Part shown: positions 6,451 through 13,136 of the stretch, piece after piece
Layout: the number at the start of each line of letters is the position of its first letter
Position numbering within the stretch: position 1 is the stretch's first letter
Assembly (NCBI GenBank): GCA_011777135.1
Contig: JAABVY010000185.1
Coordinates: 1,876 to 16,191, forward strand
Source of the DNA: Candidatus Zixiibacteriota bacterium
Lineage (GTDB): Bacteria; Zixibacteria; MSB-5A5; JAABVY01
Length of the DNA: 14,316 nucleotides
Direction of reading: 5' to 3'
The notes under the pieces: model-generated
The model's input: the letters and a program-made list of their open reading frames with translations, nothing else
The model's database searches: none
Told to the model about the DNA's origin: nothing
Position numbers and translations under genes: made by a program

Positions 6451-7719
6451 TTACTGTCTCCGGCGAGACTCAATTCTCTTGACTTTGATCCAGATCGCGA
6501 AAGCCAGTATCAATAAAACTACCACAGAAACCGCCAGCCCTTTGCGCCTGAAGACATAATTATCCAGAAGCTCCCGGGCAATATTGCGGGCTTCGGTAAT
6601 TTGCTCAAAACCGGCAGCGGTTATACTAACCACCGAATCCGCTTCAAAAGTATGCACTGCGGTTCTGGCTTTGAAAGCTATCTGCTGGGCATCCTTTAAA
6701 GCAAACAGGCCATCATTGACAAACAAGCCCTTTTGATCGGCCTCCTCCAGTTTGTCCTCGGCCCCGATAATAGCATTTTCAAGGCTGTCTATTCTGTTCG
6801 CCATCAGTTCAGCGGCTTCCAGCGCGCCTGTGCCGTCATCTTCAAAATGACATTCACCACAGACCGGGTCTTCTCCGGTCAGCATTTTCGTACTCGGCTG
6901 TTTTATCAGATGGTTGGAATGACAGGTTTCACAGGCTGGGGACTCCAGCGCAGAGAAATAATCGGCATGGCTGGATTTTTCAAAATCAACCATATTGTTA
7001 TTGTGGCAAATGCCGCAGACTTTATCGATAGACTCCGCATCGGGGGGAATGGCGCCATGATTTCCATGACAGTCATTGCAGGCGGGCGCGCCCAGATCGT
7101 CTTCTTCCAGAAGCGCGATACCATGTACAGATTTCTTATAATCCTCCAGCTGGCCAGTCGATATATCATAGCCTGCCATGTAGCTGCTATCATCATGGCA
7201 AGTGGCGCAGGTTGAGGGAATATTCTTGTCATATACATGAGATAGTGGATTGCGCGAAGGCCTGATACCGTGAGCGCCGTGACATGAAGAACAATGCGCT
7301 ACTTTATCATCACCATCCTGATTCATTTTGCCGTGAACAGAGGTCAGATATTTGGAATATTGATCGGTTGGCAGTCCCGGATTGAAAGTCTTCATAAAAC
7401 TCGGATCGCTATGGCATTCTGAGCAAAGTTCGGGAATCTCCAGCGGACCGGGAGTTCCGATAAAGCCCTTCTCCTCGCTCATCGACTCCAGCATATCCTC
7501 GGCCGTGTTATCACCTCCATGACAACCGACGCATCCCAGACCTGCACGATTATGTACATCATTTGTGAAGCTGTCCACCGGGTAAGTCATCTCATCTTCC
7601 AGAAGTCCATGGCAATCAATACAGGTACTCTGAATCTCCTGAGCCGGAAGACCTCCGAAGGTCAGGAAGACGATTATTACTATCCCTAATAGCGATTTAT
7701 ATATTCCAAAGACTTCCAT
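6451..7719 (-). CDS. Nonahaem membrane-anchored c-type cytochrome of a bc-type complex
   Basis: The 422-residue protein starts at ATG 7719, one base after the cytochrome b stop; its GGAG ribosome site lies within the last codons of that gene. Residues 1-27 form a signal peptide. Nine CxxCH motifs (Cys at 33, 63, 99, 143, 171, 214, 235, 263 and 287) are followed by a helical, haem-free segment (about 295-390). A single C-terminal membrane helix (394-412) has a basic tail, so the haem domain faces the periplasm. A C-terminal anchor is also how cytochrome c1 is held, and the operon has no c1 gene, so this protein probably accepts electrons from the Rieske protein. Multihaem replacements of c1 are known in Cbc-type complexes of Geobacter and other anaerobes. 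S-V-HG segments (about 127 and 197) probably supply haem ligands and resemble those in the cytochrome at 1-771. No CxxCK or HAO-type signature was seen. Confidence 0.87.
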   Translation of the reverse strand: MEVFGIYKSLLGIVIIVFLTFGGLPAQEIQSTCIDCHGLLEDEMTYPVDSFTNDVHNRAGLGCVGCHGGDNTAEDMLESMSEEKGFIGTPGPLEIPELCSECHSDPSFMKTFNPGLPTDQYSKYLTSVHGKMNQDGDDKVAHCSSCHGAHGIRPSRNPLSHVYDKNIPSTCATCHDDSSYMAGYDISTGQLEDYKKSVHGIALLEEDDLGAPACNDCHGNHGAIPPDAESIDKVCGICHNNNMVDFEKSSHADYFSALESPACETCHSNHLIKQPSTKMLTGEDPVCGECHFEDDGTGALEAAELMANRIDSLENAIIGAEDKLEEADQKGLFVNDGLFALKDAQQIAFKARTAVHTFEADSVVSITAAGFEQITEARNIARELLDNYVFRRKGLAVSVVVLLILAFAIWIKVKRIESRRRQ

Positions 7720-7720
7720 A

Positions 7721-8809
7721 TCACTCCAGGTAATGTCCCAGTGCAGTTAAAACAAAAATATAGATAACTATTAGTATCCCGGCGAAATTAAAGAATTTGC
7801 TTACTCTCTGTCGGCGTCGCTCATTGTCAAGAAAAGGTACGAAAGTCCACAGGACAGCTCCGATAGCAAAGGCCATAATCCCAAAAACCTCGCCTTCAAT
7901 TCCGATCACATGGGCAGGTATAAATTTCAAGGTTTGATACATGAACAGAAAGTACCATTCCGGTTTAATTCCTTGAGGAGCCGGCGCAAATGGATCAGCT
8001 TTGGTCCCAAGCTCCCAGGGAAACAATACCGACAATGCCGCCACACCTGCGAGAATTATCAGCCAGACTGAAAAATCTCTGAGTACAAAATTAGGGAAGA
8101 AGGGCGTGTATTTCTTTTTTTCCGGAGGGAGGTCTTTCCAGCTTTCAGGTTCCGATATACCCAGCCTCTGAATCAGGATAAGATGAAACGATAGGAAAAT
8201 CATAAACAGGCCCGGCAAAATCGCTACATGAATGCCGAAAAATCGCGAGAGGGTTGCCCCGGTTACATCTTCAGAGCCTCTCAGCAGTTTAAGCAGAGGT
8301 TCTCCGATTAACGGCACAGCGCCCACCATATCAGTGCCGACCTTGGTGGCAAAAAATGCAAGCTCATTCCAGGGCAGTAAGTAACCTGAAAACCCGAAGC
8401 CGAGGGCCAGGACCAACAGCACCATACCAGAAATCCAGGTCAGCTCACGTGGAAAACGATAGGCCTTCGTGAAATAGACGGAAAACATGTGCAGAAAAGC
8501 GAACAGGATCATCAAATTTGCCGACCAGGAATGAATGTCGCGCATGAGCCAGCCAAACTGCACCTCTGACATAATATACCTGACCGACTCGAAAGCGGTC
8601 TCCGCGCTGCCCTTGTAATACATTAACAGCAGTATTCCGGAACAGACTTGAATAATAAACAGGAAGAGAGTAATGCCGCCCGTGTAATAGACCGCAGAAT
8701 GGCTGTGCGAGGGAACGACCTTCTCTGAGGCAAACTGCCGGAGGGATTCCAGCTTTAAGCGCTGATCGAGAAAATCATACAATTTATTCCCTGGTCTGGC
8801 CTCGCTCAT
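7721..8809 (-). CDS. Cytochrome b of a bc/b6f-type complex (fused b6 plus subunit IV)
   Basis: The 362-residue protein carries the complete cytochrome b core: four N-terminal helices with haem ligands His93, His107, His194 and His209, the GYLLPW segment (142-147), and the C-terminal subunit-IV part with the quinol-site motif PEWY (283-286). The His spacing is 13 residues in the first pair and 14 in the second, the second being b6-type rather than mitochondrial. At the position of the b6 Cys that binds haem c-n covalently there is Tyr42, so that extra haem is probably absent. It oxidises quinol at the positive side and recycles electrons through two b haems. The ATG directly abuts the Rieske stop (TAAATG), and the stop is one base from the nonahaem gene, so the three are one operon. 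Either petBD- or qcrB-style naming would be defensible. Confidence 0.95.
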   Translation of the reverse strand: MSEARPGNKLYDFLDQRLKLESLRQFASEKVVPSHSHSAVYYTGGITLFLFIIQVCSGILLLMYYKGSAETAFESVRYIMSEVQFGWLMRDIHSWSANLMILFAFLHMFSVYFTKAYRFPRELTWISGMVLLVLALGFGFSGYLLPWNELAFFATKVGTDMVGAVPLIGEPLLKLLRGSEDVTGATLSRFFGIHVAILPGLFMIFLSFHLILIQRLGISEPESWKDLPPEKKKYTPFFPNFVLRDFSVWLIILAGVAALSVLFPWELGTKADPFAPAPQGIKPEWYFLFMYQTLKFIPAHVIGIEGEVFGIMAFAIGAVLWTFVPFLDNERRRQRVSKFFNFAGILIVIYIFVLTALGHYLE

Positions 8810-9253
8810 TTACGCACTCTGCCTCGAAACATATATTTCTTCGCCTTTTATATGGACTTCAAATCGCTCCAGAGGTCTGGGCGGCGGTCCGGAGATATTT
8901 TTACCATTCAGATTGAAACGGCCATTATGACAGGCGCACCAGATTACCCCCAAATCCTTGCGATATTGTACCACACAACTCAGATGAGTGCAGGTGGCAT
9001 TAAACGCCTTAAACTCGCCATCGGGGGTATGTACCAATAGACCTGGAATTCGCCCAAATTTGAAGATTTTGCCGGAATCAGGCGGAAAGTCTTCAAGATT
9101 GCCCACCTTGATACTGGAGGACATGGCCTCTGCTATCTCCGGTGGCTTCAAATACGCCAGCACAGGGTAGAGAACTGCCGCCAGAGTAGCAAAAAGAGAA
9201 CCTCCCAGAATATAATTTAGAAAGGACCTTCTGTCAGTCTTATCGTCCTGCAT
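8810..9253 (-). CDS. Rieske [2Fe-2S] protein of the bc complex
   Basis: The 147-residue protein starts at ATG 9253 with AGAGG 6 nt upstream. The N-terminus carries a twin-arginine motif (DRRSFL, about residues 7-12) followed by a membrane helix (about 15-35), which stays as the anchor in Rieske proteins. The cluster motifs are CTHLSC (Cys88, His90, Cys93) and CACHNG (Cys106, Cys108, His109): Cys88, His90, Cys106 and His109 are the iron ligands, Cys93 and Cys108 the stabilising disulfide. The usual G of CTHLGC is Ser and the usual CPCH is CACH, both tolerated. It takes an electron from quinol and passes it to the c-type subunit, here apparently the nonahaem protein. First gene of the operon, directly downstream of a strong promoter. 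Confidence 0.95.
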   Translation of the reverse strand: MQDDKTDRRSFLNYILGGSLFATLAAVLYPVLAYLKPPEIAEAMSSSIKVGNLEDFPPDSGKIFKFGRIPGLLVHTPDGEFKAFNATCTHLSCVVQYRKDLGVIWCACHNGRFNLNGKNISGPPPRPLERFEVHIKGEEIYVSRQSA

Positions 9254-9303
9254 ATAAAACCTCTGGCTGTTATCTGCCGTCCTTTTTTTGTGGCTAACTC
9301 TAT

Positions 9304-9332
9304 ATTTTAAAAAACTTTACAATATTTGTCAA
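9304..9332 (-). promoter_or_regulatory. Strong sigma-70-type promoter of the Rieske-cytochrome b-nonahaem operon
   Basis: On the minus strand, TTGACA (9332-9327, perfect) and TAAAAT (9309-9304, five of six) have a 17-bp spacer. The predicted start is near 9297, giving a leader of about 45 nt. A repeated AATATT (9321-9326 and 9331-9336) overlaps the -35 box and could be an operator. Confidence 0.65.
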
Positions 9333-9407
9333 TATTTAAATCCGATTAACATCAAGTTCTTCAGGATCGGCATTAGATTGGCAATTTTTCATCCATGACC
9401 ATTGAGT

Positions 9408-9435
9408 TTGTAAGGAAAATTTATTATCTTATAGT
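9408..9435 (+). promoter_or_regulatory. Candidate promoter for the trehalose gene
   Basis: TTGTAA (9408-9413) and TATAGT (9430-9435) are separated by 16 bp, followed by an AGGAG ribosome site (9461-9465) 10 nt before the GTG start. The -10 matches five of six bases and the -35 four of six. The 222-bp intergenic gap carries this and the divergent bc promoter. Confidence 0.4.
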
Positions 9436-9475
9436 AAAGGTGGGTTGAAATCTAGCAAAGAGGAGTTGATTCAAA

Positions 9476-11680
9476 GTGGGCAAACTTTTTATTATTTCAA
9501 ACAGGCTACCTGTAACCCTTACAGTCGAAGGGGATGATATAAGCGCCAAAGCAAGTTCGGGCGGATTGGCAACAGGATTATCTTCATTCTATAAGGATGC
9601 GGGTGGACTCTGGTTCGGCTGGCCGGGAATCAGCTATGATGATATAGGTTCGAAAACCGGCCAAAAAATAGAAAAGCTATTGCGAGAAGAACATCAATGC
9701 GGCCCGGTGCAACTGACAGAGGAGGATCTGCAGAAATTCTACTACGGCTTCAGTAACAAGACAATCTGGCCGCTCTCCCATTATTTCACCAATTACACAG
9801 TTTTTGATAATGATCTCTGGGAGGCTTACAAGCGAGTTAATCAGAAATTCTGCGATACAGTTGTAGAGGAAATTACTGATGACGATGTCATTTGGGTCAA
9901 CGATTATCAGCTTATGCTATTGCCGCTTATGCTTCGGCAGAAGCTTCCAAATGCCAGCATAGGCTATTTTCATCACATACCCTTTCCCTCATTCGAGCTT
10001 TTCCGCTTGATGCCCTGGCGGCGCGAGATTTTGGAGGGGCTGCTTGGCGCAGACCTAATCGGATTTCATACTTATGATTATGTAAGGCACTTCCTGAGTT
10101 CTGTGCGCCGTATCCTGGGATATGAAAATATCCTCGGTGTGGTCTCATCTGGATACAGAACCAGCAAAGTCGATGCCTTTCCAATGGGAATTGATTACGA
10201 GAAATTCAGCAAAGCTGCTAAACTGCCGGAGGTCAGGGAGGAAATAGACAAACTCTGGCGCCAGATTGGCGACAGGAAAATCGTGGTGTCGATCGACCGC
10301 CAGGATTATACCAAAGGAATAAAGGACAGGCTGGAGGCGTTCCATATCTTTCTTCACCGTTATCCGGAGTACAGGGAAAAGGTCACACTCATCATGGTGA
10401 CGGTTCCATCACGGTCCCAGGTACCATCCTATTCCGAACTTAAAAGCGAAATCGATGAGCTGGTAGGCAAAATCAACGGAGAACATGGCACTCTGGGATG
10501 GATGCCGATCTGGTATCATTTTCACTCTGTACCTTTTCCAATGCTGATCGCATTATACAGTTTTGCAGATATTGCCCTGGTCACACCGTTGCGGGATGGC
10601 ATGAACCTGGTTGCCAAGGAATTTGTGGCCACCCGTCCCACAGAAAGTAACGGCAATGCCGGGGTTTTGATAATAAGTGAAATGGCCGGTGCGGAAAAAG
10701 AGCTGGGCGAAGCTGTGATTGTAAATCCGTTTGACCACGAAAGTGTTGCCGACTCACTGGCCATGGCACTGAAAATGCCCTCCGAGGAACAGAGAAGGCG
10801 TATCATCCCCATGCAAAAAAGATTGCAGCGGTATGATATAACTAAATGGGCCGGCGATTTTCTCGACAGTCTGGATGAAATCAAAAGCCAGCAGAACAGG
10901 CTTTATTCCAAAAAGCTTACCGGGAGGCTACGGCAGGATATGTTCGAACGCTACAATGAAGCTTCAAGCCGCCTGTTTCTCCTTGATTATGACGGTTCAC
11001 TGAAGCATCTGGTGGATGATCCGATGGAGGCCGTCCCCGATGATGAAGTGCTGGAAATACTTTCCACTATCACGTCGGATGAGAAGAATGAACTTGTGGT
11101 TGTCAGCGGACGCGATAGTAAGACGCTGGATGAATGGTTCGGCCATCTTAATGCGGGCATGATAGCGAATCACGGGGCCTGGCTGAAACATAAAGGGCAG
11201 GATTGGGAAATGCTCGAACCGCTTGACAATGAATGGATGAAAAACATCAGGCCGATTATGCAGCTTTATGTCGATCGTACTCCCGGCTCCCATCTCGAAG
11301 AAAAAGAATTTTCGCTTGTATTTCACTATAGAAGAGCAGTGCCCGAAATGGCCCAGGTTCGGGTCAGCGAGCTCAAGGATGATCTGAGGGCCATGACCTC
11401 CTCCCTCAACCTCGGAATACTTGAGGGCAGCAAAGTAATTGAAATTAAAAACACCAACATAAATAAGGGCAATAGCGCATTACGCTTTATCTCAAAAGCT
11501 GAATGGGATTTTGTTATGGCAATCGGAGATGACTGGACTGATGAGGATATGTTCGTGGTTTTGCCCGGCAATAGTTATTCGATCAAAGTAGGTCTGGTAC
11601 CATCCAATGCCAAGTACCACCTTGATAGTGTTGACAGCGTGCGTGCATTTCTGAAAAACCTGTTTAGTATAAAACACTAA
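9476..11680 (+). CDS. Bifunctional trehalose-6-phosphate synthase/phosphatase (GT20-HAD fusion)
   Basis: The 734-residue protein starts at GTG. Residues 1-470 form a GT20 trehalose-6-phosphate synthase: ISNRLPV near the N-terminus, the SSGGLATGL loop (28-35), HHIPFPS (166-172), RQDYTKG (275-281) and the donor-site PLRDGMNLVAKEF (371-383). Residues 495-730 form a HAD-type trehalose-6-phosphate phosphatase: DYDGS (504-508, nucleophile Asp504 and acid-base Asp506), VSGRD (543-547), NHGAW (565-569) and GDDWTDEDMF (684-693). The pair makes trehalose from an NDP-glucose and glucose-6-phosphate, usually as a cytoplasmic osmotic or desiccation protectant. The common synthase motif HDYHL reads NDYQL here (142-146), a variant worth noting. 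The last four bases overlap the convergent dihydrolipoyl dehydrogenase gene. No functional link to the cytochrome genes is apparent. Confidence 0.93.
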   Translation: MGKLFIISNRLPVTLTVEGDDISAKASSGGLATGLSSFYKDAGGLWFGWPGISYDDIGSKTGQKIEKLLREEHQCGPVQLTEEDLQKFYYGFSNKTIWPLSHYFTNYTVFDNDLWEAYKRVNQKFCDTVVEEITDDDVIWVNDYQLMLLPLMLRQKLPNASIGYFHHIPFPSFELFRLMPWRREILEGLLGADLIGFHTYDYVRHFLSSVRRILGYENILGVVSSGYRTSKVDAFPMGIDYEKFSKAAKLPEVREEIDKLWRQIGDRKIVVSIDRQDYTKGIKDRLEAFHIFLHRYPEYREKVTLIMVTVPSRSQVPSYSELKSEIDELVGKINGEHGTLGWMPIWYHFHSVPFPMLIALYSFADIALVTPLRDGMNLVAKEFVATRPTESNGNAGVLIISEMAGAEKELGEAVIVNPFDHESVADSLAMALKMPSEEQRRRIIPMQKRLQRYDITKWAGDFLDSLDEIKSQQNRLYSKKLTGRLRQDMFERYNEASSRLFLLDYDGSLKHLVDDPMEAVPDDEVLEILSTITSDEKNELVVVSGRDSKTLDEWFGHLNAGMIANHGAWLKHKGQDWEMLEPLDNEWMKNIRPIMQLYVDRTPGSHLEEKEFSLVFHYRRAVPEMAQVRVSELKDDLRAMTSSLNLGILEGSKVIEIKNTNINKGNSALRFISKAEWDFVMAIGDDWTDEDMFVVLPGNSYSIKVGLVPSNAKYHLDSVDSVRAFLKNLFSIKH

Positions 11681-11692
11681 CTTTTTCTTTTT
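11664..11692 (+). terminator. Weak candidate terminator at the end of the trehalose gene
   Basis: A 5-bp stem (TTAGT 11664-11668 with ACTAA 11676-11680) contains the stop codon and is followed by CTTTTTCTTTTT. The T-rich tract is good but the stem is short and AT-rich, so this is only a possibility. It lies within the end of the convergent gene. Confidence 0.25.
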
Positions 11693-13107
11693 GGCCTCCA
11701 GTAGTGGGTGCTCTGGCTGTGAAAGAGATCGGCAGCCTCCATAACCGTCTCCGAAAGAGTGGGATGGGGATGGATTGACATACCGACATCAGTCACGGTC
11801 GCAGCCATTTCAACCGCCAGGACGCCTTCGGCAATTAACTCTCCAGCTCCCGATCCGGCAATTCCGACTCCCAGGATTCTTTCTGAATCCGGATCGACTA
11901 CAAGCTTGGTCAGGCCGTCATTACGACCCAGGGTTAATGCTCTTCCTGAGGCCGCCCACGGGAATTTCACGATTTTCACATCGATCCCTTTGTCCTTGGC
12001 TTCGGTTTGGGTAAGTCCGCACCAGGCAATTTCGGGATCGGTGAATACAACCGCCGGTATTGCCCGGGGTTCATAAATAATGTCATGTCCGGCTATAGCT
12101 TCAGCCGCAACCCTGCCCTCATGTGTGGCTTTGTGAGCGAGCATTGGCTCTCCGGCCACATCCCCGATGGCATAAATATTGGGATCATTGGTCCTGCGGG
12201 TCTCGTCAACCTTTATAAAGCCCTTATCATCAACTTCAACCTGAGTACTTTCCAGTCCGAGATCTTCACTCCTCGGCTTCCTTCCCACGGCCATTAAGAC
12301 TTTTTCATAAATACCGGCTTTTTTTTCCGCGCCCTTTCCCTCAAAAGAAGCCTTGATACCATTTTTCTGTTCTTTCATTTCGGAAACTGTCGTATTCAGC
12401 ATGATTGATTCAAACATCCCTTTCAAACGCTTGGACAAAACAGAAACCATATCCTTATCCACTCCCGGCAGAAGACTCGGGGTCATTTCAACTACCGATA
12501 CTTTTGTACCCAGGGTGGCGTAGACTGTGCCCAGTTCAAGTCCAATATAACCTCCCCCAATCACCAGCATCGATTTCGGGATACTTTCCAGATCAAGCGC
12601 GGTCGTCGAATTTAACAGATTGGGTAAATCTATATCAAGATTGGGTATCACAGCCGGCTCGGATCCGGTAGCTAATATGATCTTATCATAGGACATCGAA
12701 TCGGTACTTCCGTCATTTTTGGAGATGATGAGGGTTGTACCGTTTTTGAATTTGGCTGTGCCTCTGATATGTTCGACCTTTCGGAGCCGGGCAAGTTCGC
12801 CCAGACCTCCTGTCAACTTCTCGACCACATCATCCTTCCAACCGCGTATCTTTTTGGCATTGAATCTGGGTTTGCTGAAAGATACGCCCCACTCTTTGGC
12901 CTCGGCGGCATCGTTGGAGACCTTGGCCACATGCAAAAGGGCTTTGGATGGAATACATCCTCGATAAAGACATTCGCCGCCGGGATTCTTCTCTGGATCG
13001 ATCAGAGTTACCTGCATACCAAGATCGGCGGCAAGAAATGCCGCTCCATATCCACCCGGCCCCCCGCCAACAACCGCAAGTTTTATCGATTTATTTCTAT
13101 CAGCCAT
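11677..13107 (-). CDS. lpdA: Dihydrolipoyl dehydrogenase (E3)
   Basis: The 476-residue flavoprotein disulfide reductase starts at ATG 13107 with GGAG 6 nt upstream. It shows the FAD-binding GGGPGG loop (14-19), the redox-active disulfide in CLYRGC (Cys46, Cys51), the NAD-binding GGGYIGLELG (184-193), a second FAD segment (AIGDVAG) and the interface catalytic pair in HPHPTLSE (His448, Glu453). It reoxidises the dihydrolipoyl groups of E2 and makes NADH. It lies 29 bp downstream of the E2 gene, and the sequence around the disulfide and GCIPSKALLHVAKV resembles the E3 paired with AceEF in proteobacteria. Length is typical. It overlaps the trehalose gene by 4 bp at the 3' end. Confident. Confidence 0.96.
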   Translation of the reverse strand: MADRNKSIKLAVVGGGPGGYGAAFLAADLGMQVTLIDPEKNPGGECLYRGCIPSKALLHVAKVSNDAAEAKEWGVSFSKPRFNAKKIRGWKDDVVEKLTGGLGELARLRKVEHIRGTAKFKNGTTLIISKNDGSTDSMSYDKIILATGSEPAVIPNLDIDLPNLLNSTTALDLESIPKSMLVIGGGYIGLELGTVYATLGTKVSVVEMTPSLLPGVDKDMVSVLSKRLKGMFESIMLNTTVSEMKEQKNGIKASFEGKGAEKKAGIYEKVLMAVGRKPRSEDLGLESTQVEVDDKGFIKVDETRRTNDPNIYAIGDVAGEPMLAHKATHEGRVAAEAIAGHDIIYEPRAIPAVVFTDPEIAWCGLTQTEAKDKGIDVKIVKFPWAASGRALTLGRNDGLTKLVVDPDSERILGVGIAGSGAGELIAEGVLAVEMAATVTDVGMSIHPHPTLSETVMEAADLFHSQSTHYWRPKRKS

Positions 13108-13136
13108 AAAATTCTCCGATTTTATCCTTCAAACAA

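Noticed and set aside
6456..6469. Hairpin GTCTC-CGGC-GAGAC near the convergent gene ends
   Set aside because: The stem is only 5 bp, lies in the last codons of the nonahaem gene and lacks a T-run, so it is not supported as a terminator.
6451..7719. Hydroxylamine oxidoreductase or octahaem reductase
   Set aside because: Nine regular CxxCH motifs, a C-terminal anchor and an operon with Rieske and cytochrome b fit a bc-complex subunit better; no active-site signature was seen.
793..9322. Shared 9-mer ACTTTACAA upstream of two leftward cytochrome units (793-801 and 9314-9322)
   Set aside because: The copies sit differently relative to the promoter elements, and a 9-bp match between two AT-rich regions of this size is expected by chance.
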